DNA of 64,000 nucleotides from Vannielia litorea (GCF_019801175.1 NZ_JAHVJR010000001.1:2046001-2110000); one strand, 5' to 3'. Shown: positions 1-8,355, numbered from the stretch's first letter. Translations and numbers: made by a program. The notes: generated by a model not told the origin, from the sequence alone.

Positions 1-103
1 CGCCAGAACCACTTGAAATCAAGGCCGACTGTGCCGATATTTGACACCAAGCAGTGCGTCCGCCGGGCGTGCTGACCCAAACTTTGTGCAAATGGAGGCA
101 TGA

Positions 104-826
104 ATGGCAGAGACTGGACCGATCCGCACGATGGGCGCAGGCGTCCGTACGGCGCAGATCGACGAGGGCCTCCGGGCCCATATGAGCAAGGTTTATGGCA
201 CGATGTCGGTGGGCCTGCTGCTGACCGCGGCCGTGGCATGGGCTATCGGCACCAACGACGCGCTGGTGATGCAGATATTCGCCACACCGCTGCGCTGGGT
301 CGTCATGTTCGCCCCGCTGATCCTGATCTTCGCCTTCGGCGCCATGGTTAACCGCATGTCGGCTGCCGCGGCACAGCTCTTCTTCTACGGCTTCTCCGCC
401 GTGATGGGCCTGTCGATCAGCTGGATCTTCGCCGCTTACACCGACTTCTCGATCGCCCAGACCTTCCTTGTCACCGCGATCGCCTTCGCCGGTCTGTCCC
501 TCTGGGGCTACACCACCAAGAAGGACATCTCGGGCTGGGGCAGCTTCCTGATCATGGGTGTCATCGGCATCCTGGTGGCTTCGATCATCAACATCTGGCT
601 GCAAAGCCCGGGCATGATGTTCGCCATCTCGATCCTCGGCGTACTGATCTTCGCGGGCCTCACCGCCTACGACACCCAGAACATCAAGAACACCTATATC
701 GCCCACGCGGCGCATGGGGATCAGGAATGGCTCGGCAAGGCCGCCGTCATGGGCGCACTGAGCCTCTACCTGGACTTCATCAACATGTTCATGTTCCTGC
801 TCTCGCTGATGGGCGGGCGTGAATAA
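104..826 (+). CDS. Bax inhibitor-1/YccA family inner-membrane protein
   Basis: A 240-residue polytopic membrane protein of the BI-1/YccA family. About seven hydrophobic segments follow a short cytoplasmic N-terminus, beginning near residue 30 and ending with a hydrophobic hairpin close to the C-terminus. In E. coli, YccA interacts with the FtsH protease; here the role is inferred from family only. The ATG at 104 is preceded by GGAGG about 5 nt upstream; another ATG at 100 lies in a different, shadow frame. The gene is monocistronic: a strong intrinsic terminator follows 27 nt after the stop and the next gene is convergent. Length and hydrophobic profile are normal for the family. Confidence 0.9.
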   Translation: MAETGPIRTMGAGVRTAQIDEGLRAHMSKVYGTMSVGLLLTAAVAWAIGTNDALVMQIFATPLRWVVMFAPLILIFAFGAMVNRMSAAAAQLFFYGFSAVMGLSISWIFAAYTDFSIAQTFLVTAIAFAGLSLWGYTTKKDISGWGSFLIMGVIGILVASIINIWLQSPGMMFAISILGVLIFAGLTAYDTQNIKNTYIAHAAHGDQEWLGKAAVMGALSLYLDFINMFMFLLSLMGGRE

Positions 827-852
827 GCCGCAAGGCTGACAGACCAACAGTC

Positions 853-884
853 AAAGGGCCGCCCATCGGGGCGGCCCTTTTTCG
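853..884 (+). terminator. Rho-independent terminator of the BI-1 family gene
   Basis: A 12-bp perfect stem (AAAGGGCCGCCC with GGGCGGCCCTTT) closes a 4-nt loop and runs into a T-tract on the plus strand. It sits between convergent genes. The T-run is clear only on the plus strand, so it mainly serves the upstream gene. Confidence 0.9.
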
Positions 885-893
885 TTGTCAGGC

Positions 894-1487
894 TCAGGCT
901 GCGCCAGGGGCAGCAGCCGGGCGCGGAGCGGAGCGGACCTGCCCCGGCAAGGCCTGCCGCCGCCATTCGCCCGCTTCAACTAACGCCAAGAATGCCGCAA
1001 CATCCTGACGTGATGCCAAACGGACCACCCCGAGATGCTCCGGCGGCTCCGCCACAAGTTCGGCGATCCGGGCGCGTGAGACCTTGCGCGTGCGCCATAT
1101 CCAGATGAAGAAGTCGAGCGCCCCCTTGTCCAGCCGCTCCACGCAGCCTTCGGGCAGGTCCGGGCGTGTCTTCCCCAAGTATCGCAGTTGCCGACGGATC
1201 ACCCGGAAGAGTCTTAGCCCAACCGGAAAATCCAGCCAGATCATCAGGTCGGCCCGCGCCATCCGCTGCTCATAGGTCCGCGAGTGGCCACCCTCGAAAA
1301 TCCACCGCGCCTTGCGGTGAACCTCCTGGGTCATCCAATCCTTCACCTCCGCCTCGCGCGGCACCCAACCCGGCGCATAGTGGATGTGGTCCATGTGGAA
1401 CACGGGCAAACCGGTGACCGCCCCCAGCGCCCGCGCCAGGGTGGATTTGCCCGAACCGGGCCCTCCTACGATCATCACCCGTTCCAT
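894..1487 (-). CDS. P-loop kinase-like ATPase (FlaR / adenylate-kinase-like)
   Basis: A 197-residue P-loop NTPase. The Walker A motif GGPGSGKST lies at residues 8-16, directly after the first beta strand, and a kinase-like central segment (HMDHIHYAPGW) follows. This arrangement matches proteins annotated as adenylate kinase-like or DNA topology modulation protein FlaR, probably small-molecule kinases of unknown substrate. The reading frame extends 15 codons further upstream, but the ATG at 1487 places the P-loop in its usual position about 8 residues from the start, so I chose it. The C-terminus is alanine- and proline-rich. The next gene upstream is on the same strand about 50 nt away, so co-transcription is possible. 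Confidence 0.75.
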   Translation of the reverse strand: MERVMIVGGPGSGKSTLARALGAVTGLPVFHMDHIHYAPGWVPREAEVKDWMTQEVHRKARWIFEGGHSRTYEQRMARADLMIWLDFPVGLRLFRVIRRQLRYLGKTRPDLPEGCVERLDKGALDFFIWIWRTRKVSRARIAELVAEPPEHLGVVRLASRQDVAAFLALVEAGEWRRQALPGQVRSAPRPAAAPGAA

Positions 1488-1535
1488 ACCTGCAATTCTG
1501 CGCCGCGGCGCGACACTTCGCAAGTGCGGCACAGA

Positions 1536-2087
1536 TCACAAATCGCTACACATCTGCACCGCAGGAAACTCGAGACCGGGCGCAAGAGTCACGGTGATCT
1601 CCGCCTGAGGGACAAAGCCCACCGCGGCGTAGAACGGCTCAGCTGTGACGGTCGAGTAGCACATCATGCGCCGAACTCCGGCGAGTTGCGCCTCGAAGAG
1701 GGCGTGCTCCAGCAGCGCCCGCCCCACCCCGTGCCGCGTCGCGTGGGGCGCGGTGGCGACATGTCGGATATGCCCCACCTCGCGTGGCCCCGTCGCCCCG
1801 CCACTGGGGGCGTGATACGTCCAGCCGCCTGCCGCCAGCAGACCGTCTCCGGTGTCGGCAAGGTAGTAGGTGCCGCAGGACAGCAGCGAAGAGCGCGGAC
1901 GGGTGATGTAGGGAAGCGCCTGCGCCAAGGCCTCGGCGGGGTAATCCGGTGCCAGCAGAGTGGCGTAGGAGGTGGCCAGCAGCTTGCCCACCGGGGCCAC
2001 ATCGCCCATGCGGGCGGGGCGGATGGTGAAGGGCGGCAGAGCGGGGCGAGGGATGTGCCCGGGCGTGTCTCTGATGTGGGTCTGCAT
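1536..2087 (-). CDS. GNAT family N-acetyltransferase
   Basis: A 183-residue acetyltransferase of the GNAT superfamily. Motif A is visible around residues 108-126 as HVATAPHATRHGVGRALLE, containing the RxxGxG acetyl-CoA-binding loop, and the late beta strand has the typical FYAAVGF segment. The substrate cannot be inferred. The ATG at 2087 is preceded on the minus strand by AGGAGG with a spacing of about 7 nt, which fixes the start well. It lies downstream of rpmG on the same strand but is separated from it by rpmG's terminator. It probably has its own promoter, and may be transcribed with the following P-loop kinase gene. Confidence 0.85.
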   Translation of the reverse strand: MQTHIRDTPGHIPRPALPPFTIRPARMGDVAPVGKLLATSYATLLAPDYPAEALAQALPYITRPRSSLLSCGTYYLADTGDGLLAAGGWTYHAPSGGATGPREVGHIRHVATAPHATRHGVGRALLEHALFEAQLAGVRRMMCYSTVTAEPFYAAVGFVPQAEITVTLAPGLEFPAVQMCSDL

Positions 2088-2143
2088 GGCATGGCCTCCT
2101 TGGGACCTGTTGGGGAGGAGGCTCGCGGGGTGCTGGCTGTCTG

Positions 2144-2185
2144 AAAAAGAAAAACCGCGCGAGCCTTGGGGCGTCGTGCGGTTTT
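2144..2185 (-). terminator. Rho-independent terminator of rpmG
   Basis: On the minus strand the stem AAAACCGC pairs with GCGGTTTT around a GC-rich internal segment (plus-strand arms 2151-2158 and 2178-2185) and is followed by a long T-rich tract (TTTTTCTTTTTC). It starts about 25 nt after the rpmG stop codon. Confidence 0.85.
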
Positions 2186-2210
2186 CTGAGCTTTCCGTGG
2201 GTAGAAGGGC

Positions 2211-2378
2211 TTACTTGATCTTGCCTTCCTTGTACTCCACGTGCTTCCGCGCGACCGGGTCGTATTTGCGTACGACCATCTTCTCGGTCATGGTGCGAGC
2301 GTTCTTCTTGGTCACATAGAAGTGGCCAGTGTCGGCGGTGGAGTTCAGCCGGATCTTGATGGTGGTCGGTTTGGCCAT
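2211..2378 (-). CDS. rpmG: 50S ribosomal protein L33
   Basis: A 55-residue L33 protein starting MAKPTTIKIRLNSTADTG and ending in a lysine-rich tail (YKEGKIK), the exact usual length. It is a small basic component of the large ribosomal subunit near the E site. There are no CxxC pairs, so this is the zinc-free (C-minus) form. The frame is open further upstream, but the conserved MAKP start at 2378 is preceded by a purine-rich AGGA-type stretch. It is a single-gene transcription unit: a strong terminator follows and the gene upstream is rnpB, separated by more than 100 nt. Confidence 0.95.
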   Translation of the reverse strand: MAKPTTIKIRLNSTADTGHFYVTKKNARTMTEKMVVRKYDPVARKHVEYKEGKIK

Positions 2379-2499
2379 CTGTCTTGTCCTCTTGCGGGGG
2401 GAGCGCGCACGGGGGCGCTCCGCATGTGTACCTTGGAGCCCGCCTTTTACCCGCGCCAATCCCTGAGTCAACCGCCCCTGAGCGGGATCGGCAAAAATA

Positions 2500-2858
2500 A
2501 TCGCGCGGATGGCCTGTAAGCCGGATTCTGTCCGCCCTTTCGGGCGGGGTGGCCATTCATCTCGGGCGCGCGTTGCCGCGCCCCCTCTAGCTGCCAACCC
2601 GAGCCCCGAGGCCGAAGCGGCCCATGTGAGGCTCCTATTTGGCATTGCTCCCGGTGGGGCTTGCCATGCCGGTGCTGTTGCCAGCCCCGCGGTGGGCTCT
2701 TACCCCACCGTTTCACCCTTACTTGGCTGGGCCAAGCGGTCTGTTCTCTGTGGCGCTATCCGTCGGGTTGCCCCGCCCGGGCGTTACCCGGCACCGTTGC
2801 TTCGTGGAGTCCGGACTTTCCTCGGGGTTGTCCCCGCAGCCACCCGGCCATCCGCGCG
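2500..2858 (-). ncRNA. rnpB: RNase P catalytic RNA (class A)
   Basis: This is the RNA subunit of RNase P, which matures tRNA 5' ends. On the minus strand the 5' part contains the conserved GAGGAAAGTCCGGACTCCA core and the 3' part the hallmark ACAGAATCCGGCTTACAGG. The ends pair perfectly as helix P1 (CGCGCGGATGGCC at about 2846-2858 with GGCCATCCGCGCG at about 2502-2514). A T-rich tract immediately follows P1 at 2492-2500. The ends are set from P1 and from the predicted promoter and may be off by a few bases. Several open frames overlap this region; all are artefacts of the structured RNA. Confidence 0.95.
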
Positions 2859-2864
2859 AAGGCC

Positions 2865-2893
2865 CGGATAGGCGAGTTGGCGGGGCCGGTCAA
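2865..2893 (-). promoter_or_regulatory. Sigma-70-type promoter of rnpB
   Basis: On the minus strand a -35 box TTGACC (2888-2893) and a -10-like box TATCCG (2865-2870) are separated by exactly 17 nt. The predicted start falls 7-8 nt downstream, at the first bases of helix P1 of rnpB. Box similarity, spacing and position all agree, but no transcription data are available. Confidence 0.65.
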
Positions 2894-2923
2894 GCGCAGG
2901 TCGGGACCTTCACTACCCGCAAC

Positions 2924-3610
2924 TCACGCCAGCGCGGCACCCGGATCCACTGGATACTGTGCCGCAAGGTCGACCATTCGAGCGCAGTCCACGCCGTCCA
3001 GCTCGCCCGTCACGCCGGGGCGGAACCGGTCGCGAAACGCCTGAAGCAGAACCTCCCGCTCCACTTCGGCGGTGTAGCCGAACACCCGCGCATCCTGCAT
3101 GAAGCGGTCCCAGTCCGCACTTTGACCGACCGCCTCGCTCCAAACCGCCAGCCCCTGTAGCGCCAGCCGCCGCCAATCGAATCGCGGGCCGGGATCGATC
3201 TTGCGGCCCGGCGCAATGTCGGAGTGGCCCAGCACCCGCTCGGGCGGCACATGCCAGCGCTCCATGATCCGGGCCACCAGCGCCTCCACGCTCCGCATCT
3301 GCGGCGCGGCGAAGGGCTCCTTGGCGGCGTTGACGATCTCGATGCCGATCGAGCGGGAGTTCACATCATCACAGGCCCCCCAGCGCCCGACGCCCGCGTG
3401 CCATGCGCGCATGGCCTCATCGACCATCTGCCACACCTCTCCCTCCGGGCTCACCACATAATGCGCCGAAACCTCCGCCTCGGGGTTGGCGAGACGTTTC
3501 AGCACGGTCGCGGTGTCTGGCATCGCCGTGTAGTGCAGCAACACGATATCAGGCTGCGCCCCGTCACGCCGCTCGCCTTGGTTGGGGGTGGGGTAACTCT
3601 GGACCTTCAC
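2924..3610 (-). CDS. N-acetylmuramoyl-L-alanine amidase (AmpD-like)
   Basis: A 228-residue amidase_2 domain enzyme that cleaves the bond between anhydro-muramic acid and the stem peptide during cell-wall recycling. Zinc-ligand and catalytic motifs are visible: LLHYTAM near the start, HAGVGRWG in the middle, and LGHSDIAPGRKIDPG towards the end (the HxD...K-x-DPG pattern). There is no signal peptide, which fits cytosolic AmpD. I chose the GTG at 3610 (protein VKVQSYPTPNQGERRDG) because GGAG lies 7 nt upstream; the longer open frame would run through the preceding gene. It is the last gene of a same-strand group with gatC, gatA and the excalibur lipoprotein gene. Confidence 0.9.
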   Translation of the reverse strand: MKVQSYPTPNQGERRDGAQPDIVLLHYTAMPDTATVLKRLANPEAEVSAHYVVSPEGEVWQMVDEAMRAWHAGVGRWGACDDVNSRSIGIEIVNAAKEPFAAPQMRSVEALVARIMERWHVPPERVLGHSDIAPGRKIDPGPRFDWRRLALQGLAVWSEAVGQSADWDRFMQDARVFGYTAEVEREVLLQAFRDRFRPGVTGELDGVDCARMVDLAAQYPVDPGAALA

Positions 3611-3620
3611 ACCAAGACTC

Positions 3621-3641
3621 CGAATTTTCGATGAAAATTCG
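3621..3641. repeat. Perfect 9-bp palindrome of the GAATTTTC/GAAAATTC type
   Basis: CGAATTTTC and GAAAATTCG (3621-3629 and 3633-3641) flank a 3-nt loop between the excalibur lipoprotein stop and the amidase start. The same core recurs as two tandem hairpins at 27963-28018. It could be a weak terminator, an RNA processing hairpin or a dispersed repeat. Confidence 0.6.
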
Positions 3642-3650
3642 TGGCCAGCC

Positions 3651-4409
3651 TCAGCCCTTGGCCGCGCGGAAGGGGCGCGGATCCCAGCCACAAGCAAAAC
3701 CGTCGCCATCGGGATCCATCCCGAGCCGGTCTTTCTGCGGCCCGCCAGCGGCAAGGAAGGCCTGCTGCGCGACCGCGGCCGAGGGCTGGCTTGAGCAGGC
3801 CCGGTCATACTTCCGCTGGCTGGTGAAACCACGGCGATAGATCTGTTGGCCCGGCTGATTGGTGGTCGAGAGCGCGTATTCGGCAAGGTTCGGACCGGTG
3901 TCTTGCGGGCGGTCGGGCAGCGCCGTTACGGGCGCCTGCTCGAACTGGGCGCGCTGCTGGGCGATCCGCTGCGCATCGCTCTGGATCGACTCGCGGGAGG
4001 AGACCGCTTCGAAAGACTGCTCATCCGAGATTGACCCGTTGTTGCCGCCGCTCGCAGGCACCGTGCCGCTGCGCACCGGCGCGGGGGCCGGGGCTGCTGG
4101 CGTGATCACGCCGCCGGTGGAGGCGGGTGTGCGCCCGAGCGCTGCGTCGATTTCGGCAGCCGTTGGGGCGCCGGTGGCAGAGGGCGCATCGGCGGAGGGG
4201 TAGCTATCGGCCGAGGCCACTGGGCCAGCGGGCGGCTGCACGGTCTGCCGTTGCGAGGTCGCCAGAGCGGCATCACGCTGCCGCTGTGCATCGTAGCTCT
4301 CGTAGTCGCCAAAGCCGACGCCTGAACCGCTGTCGGGGATCGCGGTGCCACAGGCCGTAAGGGCCAGAACCGCACACAGGCTCAGACACGAAGGAAGCCA
4401 TGCTCGCAT
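3651..4409 (-). CDS. Excalibur calcium-binding domain lipoprotein
   Basis: A 252-residue predicted lipoprotein. A signal peptide ends in the lipobox LTACG near residue 19. It is followed by about 170 residues of low-complexity Ala/Pro/Ser/Gln sequence. The C-terminal 50 residues contain YDRACSSQ and GMDPDGDGFACGWDP, the DxDxDGxxC calcium-binding loop with paired cysteines that defines the excalibur domain. It is presumably anchored in the envelope and exposed to the periplasm. The start at 4409 is chosen so that the signal peptide is at the N-terminus; the frame stays open upstream. It lies 41 nt downstream of gatA on the same strand. Its function beyond calcium binding is unknown. Confidence 0.8.
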   Translation of the reverse strand: MRAWLPSCLSLCAVLALTACGTAIPDSGSGVGFGDYESYDAQRQRDAALATSQRQTVQPPAGPVASADSYPSADAPSATGAPTAAEIDAALGRTPASTGGVITPAAPAPAPVRSGTVPASGGNNGSISDEQSFEAVSSRESIQSDAQRIAQQRAQFEQAPVTALPDRPQDTGPNLAEYALSTTNQPGQQIYRRGFTSQRKYDRACSSQPSAAVAQQAFLAAGGPQKDRLGMDPDGDGFACGWDPRPFRAAKG

Positions 4410-4450
4410 GGGAAAACTCTCTGCTCTTTGTTTTGCCTTGGGCCGGGGGT

Positions 4451-5938
4451 TTACCACCATTTGCCCGGTTTGGCCACAAACCCCGCCGCCTGCTCCAGCG
4501 CATAGGCGGTGTTCATCAGGTCGCCCTCTTCCCACGGCCGCCCGATGAGTTGGAGCCCCAGCGGCAGACCGTTGGCACTGGTGCCGGTGGGCACGGCAAT
4601 GCCGGGCAGACCCGCGAGGTTGACGGTCACGGTGAACACATCGTTGAGATACATCTGCACCGGATCGGCCTCGGCCATCTCGCCCAGCCCGAAGGCGGCG
4701 GATGGGGTGGCTGGGGTCAGGATCGCATCCACACCCGCGGCAAAAACCTCGTCGAAGTCGCGCTTGATCAGGGCACGCACCTTGCGGGCGCGGTTGTAAT
4801 AGGCGTCGTAGTACCCGGCGGAGAGCACATAGGTCCCCACCATCACCCGGCGCTTCACCTCGGCGCCAAAGCCCTCGGCGCGGGTCTTCTCGTACATCTC
4901 CACGATGCCGTCACCCTGCGCCAGCTTGGCCCGGTGGCCGAAGCGAACGCCGTCGTAGCGGGCGAGGTTGGAGGAGGCCTCGGCGGGCGCGATCACATAG
5001 TAGGCGGGCAGCGCATACTTGGTGTGCGGCAACGAGATGTCGCGGATCTCGGCGCCCGCGGCCTTCAGCATCTCCACGCCTTCGGCCCAGAGCGCCTCGA
5101 TCTCTTCAGGCATGCCCTTCATCCGGTATTCCTTCGGAATCCCGATCACCTTGCCCTTGATGTCGCCAGTCAACATGGCCTCGAAATCCGGCACCGCCAG
5201 CTCGGCAGAGGTGCTGTCCTTCGGGTCATGCCCGGCCATGGCCTGAAGCATGATCGCGCAGTCGCGCACATCCTTGGTCATCGGCCCGGCCTGATCGAGC
5301 GAGGAGGCGAAGGCGATGATGCCCCAGCGGCTGACCCGTCCGTAGGTGGGTTTCAGGCCGGTGATGCCGGTGAAGGCGGCAGGCTGGCGGATCGAGCCGC
5401 CGGTATCGGTGCCGGTGGCGGCAAGGCAGAGGTCAGCCGCAACAGCAGAGGCGGAGCCGCCCGAGGAGCCGCCGGGCGTCAGCGCCGCATCGTCATTGCC
5501 GCGCCGCCAGGGGTTCACCGCGTTACCGTATGTAGAGGTCTCGTTGCTCGACCCCATGGCGAACTCGTCCATGTTCAGCTTGCCCAGCATCACAGCGCCC
5601 GCGTCGAAGAGCTGGCTGGTGACGGTGCTCTCATACTCGGGCTTGAAGCCACCAAGGATGGCCGAAGCCGCCTGCGAGTTTACGCCCTTGGTGCAGAACA
5701 AGTCCTTGATACCCAGCGGAATGCCGCACATCGCCGGCGCATCGCCAGCCTTGATCCGCGCATCGGCGGCCTTGGCCTGCTCCAGCGCGATCTCTGGCGT
5801 GTGGAGAACGAAGGCATTCAGCGCCCCCGCCCCCTCGATGGCCGAAAGGCAGGCCTCGGTGATCTCGACAGAGGTGGTTTCTCCCTTGCGCAGCGCATCG
5901 CGGGCACCGGCAATCGTCAGTTTGGTCAGATCGGACAT
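4451..5938 (-). CDS. gatA: Asp-tRNA(Asn)/Glu-tRNA(Gln) amidotransferase subunit A
   Basis: A 495-residue amidase-signature enzyme. As part of GatCAB it releases ammonia from glutamine to amidate misacylated Glu-tRNA(Gln) or Asp-tRNA(Asn). The Ser-cisSer-Lys triad is evident: Lys78 in GIPLGIKDLF, the serines of GGSSGGSASA near 158-159, and Ser182 in GTDTGGSIRQPAA. Length is normal. The ATG at 5938 overlaps the gatC stop by one base (TGATG), indicating translational coupling; a GTG codon directly before it is a possible alternative. gatB is not in this window, as is common in alphaproteobacteria. Confidence 0.97.
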   Translation of the reverse strand: MSDLTKLTIAGARDALRKGETTSVEITEACLSAIEGAGALNAFVLHTPEIALEQAKAADARIKAGDAPAMCGIPLGIKDLFCTKGVNSQAASAILGGFKPEYESTVTSQLFDAGAVMLGKLNMDEFAMGSSNETSTYGNAVNPWRRGNDDAALTPGGSSGGSASAVAADLCLAATGTDTGGSIRQPAAFTGITGLKPTYGRVSRWGIIAFASSLDQAGPMTKDVRDCAIMLQAMAGHDPKDSTSAELAVPDFEAMLTGDIKGKVIGIPKEYRMKGMPEEIEALWAEGVEMLKAAGAEIRDISLPHTKYALPAYYVIAPAEASSNLARYDGVRFGHRAKLAQGDGIVEMYEKTRAEGFGAEVKRRVMVGTYVLSAGYYDAYYNRARKVRALIKRDFDEVFAAGVDAILTPATPSAAFGLGEMAEADPVQMYLNDVFTVTVNLAGLPGIAVPTGTSANGLPLGLQLIGRPWEEGDLMNTAYALEQAAGFVAKPGKWW

Positions 5939-6225
5939 CACTCAACCACCTTCGGCACGGCAAAGAACCCCTCGCGGGCGTCGGGCGCGTTGGCCAGCAC
6001 GGCCTGCGGCTGGCTGCCATCCGTCACCACATCCTCGCGCCGCTTCAGCCGCATCGGCGTGACCGACACCATCGGCTCCACGCCCTCCACATCCACTTCG
6101 GAGAGTTGCTCGATGAACCCGAGGATCGCGTTGAACTCGCCTGCAAGCGCGGGCAGCTCCTCTTCCGGCACGGCGATCCGGGCCAGATGCGCCACACGGC
6201 GCGCGGTTTCGGTGTCGATCGACAT
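5938..6225 (-). CDS. gatC: Asp-tRNA(Asn)/Glu-tRNA(Gln) amidotransferase subunit C
   Basis: A 95-residue GatC, the small subunit that wraps around GatA and stabilises the GatCAB complex. The characteristic N-terminus MSIDTETARRVAHLARIAVP and the later VEPMVSVTPMRLKRREDVV and AREGFFAVPKVVE segments are all present. I chose the ATG at 6225, preceded by GGAG, over a longer open frame starting at 6273. It is the first gene of the gatCA unit, divergent from the metal-dependent hydrolase gene at 6346. Confidence 0.96.
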   Translation of the reverse strand: MSIDTETARRVAHLARIAVPEEELPALAGEFNAILGFIEQLSEVDVEGVEPMVSVTPMRLKRREDVVTDGSQPQAVLANAPDAREGFFAVPKVVE

Positions 6226-6345
6226 GGCGAGGCTCCTATCGGCTGTCGTTCGCCCGTTTATCGCCAGCGCCAATGGGCTGCAAGCGGTGGACGCTCCTGC
6301 AACCGCACCCTAGGTTCACCGCAACAGCAAATTCGGAGGCTCCCC

Positions 6346-7017
6346 ATGAAACTCACTTGGCTCGGACACGGCAGCTGGCGGCTTGAAGCAGAGCAGGCAG
6401 TGATCCTGATCGACCCCTGGCTCGACGGCAACCCCGCCTTCCCCGAAGACCGGAAAGACGAAGCGTTGGAGGGCGCGACCCACGTGTTGCTGACCCACGG
6501 CCATGACGACCACATCGCCGGTGTGCCGGAGATGGCTAAGGACCGCGGTCTGCCCGTTTTCACCATGGTCGAACTGGCCGGACAGCTCGAAGGCGTCGAG
6601 GCCACCGGCTTCAACAAGGGCGGCACGGTCGACCTTGGCGGAGTGCAGGTCACGATGGTGCCCGCCTCCCACTCCACCTCCTACAATGGCGGCGCGGCCG
6701 GCACCGAGGTGGGCTATGTGCTCAAGGGTGACAGCAAATGCGTGTATTTCTCGGGCGATACCGGGATCATGGCCGACATGGAGTGGATCGGCGCCTATTT
6801 CGAGCCCGATATCGGCATCCTCTCCTGCGGTGGCTTCTACACGATGGACATGGAGCAGGCCGCATGGGCCTCCAAACGCTACTTCGATTTCGAGATCGTC
6901 ATCCCCTCCCACTACAAGACCTTCCCGGCACTCGCGCAGGATGCTGAGGCGCTGAAGAAGGGGCTGAAAGGTGTGGACGTTCTGGAGCCGGGCGTGTTGG
7001 AGACGGTCGAACTCTGA
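6346..7017 (+). CDS. UPF0173-type metal-dependent hydrolase (metallo-beta-lactamase fold)
   Basis: A 223-residue protein of the UPF0173 metal-dependent hydrolase family. It has the metallo-beta-lactamase HxHxDH motif as THGHDDHIAG near residues 49-58, further ligand candidates in PASHSTSY and FSGDTGIM, and a final histidine in IPSHYKT. The substrate is unknown. The ATG at 6346 follows CGGAGG with 5-6 nt spacing. The gene is divergent from gatC and appears monocistronic; about 157 nt of non-coding sequence follows before the next gene. Confidence 0.9.
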   Translation: MKLTWLGHGSWRLEAEQAVILIDPWLDGNPAFPEDRKDEALEGATHVLLTHGHDDHIAGVPEMAKDRGLPVFTMVELAGQLEGVEATGFNKGGTVDLGGVQVTMVPASHSTSYNGGAAGTEVGYVLKGDSKCVYFSGDTGIMADMEWIGAYFEPDIGILSCGGFYTMDMEQAAWASKRYFDFEIVIPSHYKTFPALAQDAEALKKGLKGVDVLEPGVLETVEL

Positions 7018-7174
7018 TCAGGCGCACTGCTCAGGGTGCGGGTTTACCATGCGTTAAATTTTCGCCCTCCGGTTGCAGAAATTTCTAGCCGGAGGGCCTC
7101 AGGCGTGGCACGGTCGCGGCATTCATTGCGACTCGCGAACTCATTTCAGTTCCCCACCACATCTGAGAAAAACC

Positions 7175-7852
7175 ATGATAGAACAGTACTTTCGCAAAGG
7201 CATTTGCCTTGACTGGCACAAGCCGACCAACGTCGATGCCGCCCGTGATGGGCAAATTCACCACCGCATTCGCCACTCCTCCCCGTTGATCTACGATGGG
7301 CTCGCCGCCGATCCGGGTGCATGGGATGCCGCCTTCAACCACACGCCGCCTTCCGCGATCGGCCTCACCAGCCGGATGAACATCCACCATAAATGGCTGG
7401 ATTACCGCCCCGGCGCGACCGCGCGCTGCCATCGGGGCCACAATGACGTGCTTACCGGGTTCATGAGCGGCTGCCTCATTGTCACATGGACGGATGCCAC
7501 AGGGGATCAGTGGGTCGGCCATGTGGGCACCGTCGAGTCCGAGCCGCCCAACGGGCCGACCAACACCCTCGTCAAAACCACCGCGCGCGGGGCGATGACC
7601 GCCAACGCCGATGGCTTCAACCCCGCCGCCGCATGGACCCCGATGGAGCTGGGCAACCTCTGCGCCGCCGCCGCTGTGAATATGCCGCTCGGTGCAATCG
7701 GGGGAGCGCCCCATATCATGGCACTGGTCACCTCAGGGGGCGTGTTCCACTCCATCGCCCTGATGCTACACGCGCAAAGCAAGTATGTGGTCCTCGGTAG
7801 CAAGCAGGTTCCGGGCATGGGCAACGGGGCGCTTCTGGCCGCCCTCAACTGA
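7175..7852 (+). CDS. Uncharacterised protein with a CNF1/BLF1-like Cys-His signature
   Basis: A 225-residue soluble protein I do not recognise as a named family. Residues 97-119 contain MSGC (Cys100), then a strand pair, then VGHVGTV (His116). The SGC ... HxGT pattern with 16 residues between Cys and His resembles the Cys/His pair of the toxin glutamine deamidases CNF1 and BLF1 (CNF1/YfiH-like cysteine hydrolase fold). That is an inference from motif and spacing only. There is no signal peptide or membrane segment. The ATG at 7175 is chosen because upstream codons look non-coding; its Shine-Dalgarno is weak. It stands alone, convergent with tadA. It could equally be an unrelated fold. Confidence 0.6.
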   Translation: MIEQYFRKGICLDWHKPTNVDAARDGQIHHRIRHSSPLIYDGLAADPGAWDAAFNHTPPSAIGLTSRMNIHHKWLDYRPGATARCHRGHNDVLTGFMSGCLIVTWTDATGDQWVGHVGTVESEPPNGPTNTLVKTTARGAMTANADGFNPAAAWTPMELGNLCAAAAVNMPLGAIGGAPHIMALVTSGGVFHSIALMLHAQSKYVVLGSKQVPGMGNGALLAALN

Positions 7853-7905
7853 CCGGACACATGGCGCGCCAGACCGGGATACCGCTGCGCGCCCTTCGCC
7901 ACAGG

Positions 7906-8355
7906 CTATCTGCGTTGCGCGAAGAACTCCTTTAGCAGAGCGGCGGCCTCCTCCTCCGCAATGCCACCCAGCACCTCAGGCGCATGATGCGCCTGAGCAT
8001 GGGAGAAGACACGGGGCCCATGATCGACCCCACCGCTTTTGGGGTCCGCCGCTCCGTACACAACGCGGGCGATCCGGGCAGCGGCGATCACCGCAGCGCA
8101 CATGGCACAGGGCTCCAGCGTGACGTAGAGCACATGGCCGGGCAGCCGCTCGCTGCCCGCATCCGCACAGGCGGCACGGATCACCAGCATCTCGGCATGC
8201 GCGGAAGGGTCGTTCATCTCGCGAGTCCGGTTGCCAGCCCGCGCCACCACCTCGCCGCCCGGCGCAACCAGCACCGCGCCCACCGGCACCTCGCCCCGCG
8301 CGGCGGCGGCCCGCGCCTCTGCCAGCGCGTCTTCCATATGGCTCGTAAAGCTCAT
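7906..8355 (-). CDS. tadA: tRNA-specific adenosine deaminase TadA
   Basis: A 149-residue cytidine-deaminase-fold enzyme that converts A34 of tRNA-Arg(ACG) to inosine. The zinc site is clear: SAHAEMLVIR carries the HAE motif and LEPCAMCAAVI carries PCxxC. The usual RVVYGAADPKSGG segment follows. The ATG at 8355 gives the normal length; the frame remains open upstream but runs antisense to the divergent rluB gene. The intergenic gap to rluB is 63 nt and must hold both promoters. Confidence 0.93.
   Translation of the reverse strand: MSFTSHMEDALAEARAAAARGEVPVGAVLVAPGGEVVARAGNRTREMNDPSAHAEMLVIRAACADAGSERLPGHVLYVTLEPCAMCAAVIAAARIARVVYGAADPKSGGVDHGPRVFSHAQAHHAPEVLGGIAEEEAAALLKEFFAQRR

Noticed and set aside
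4400..6313. A 637-codon plus-strand open frame opposite gatA/gatC
   Set aside because: Antisense shadow; the encoded protein is His/Gly-rich low complexity and the opposite strand encodes intact GatA and GatC.
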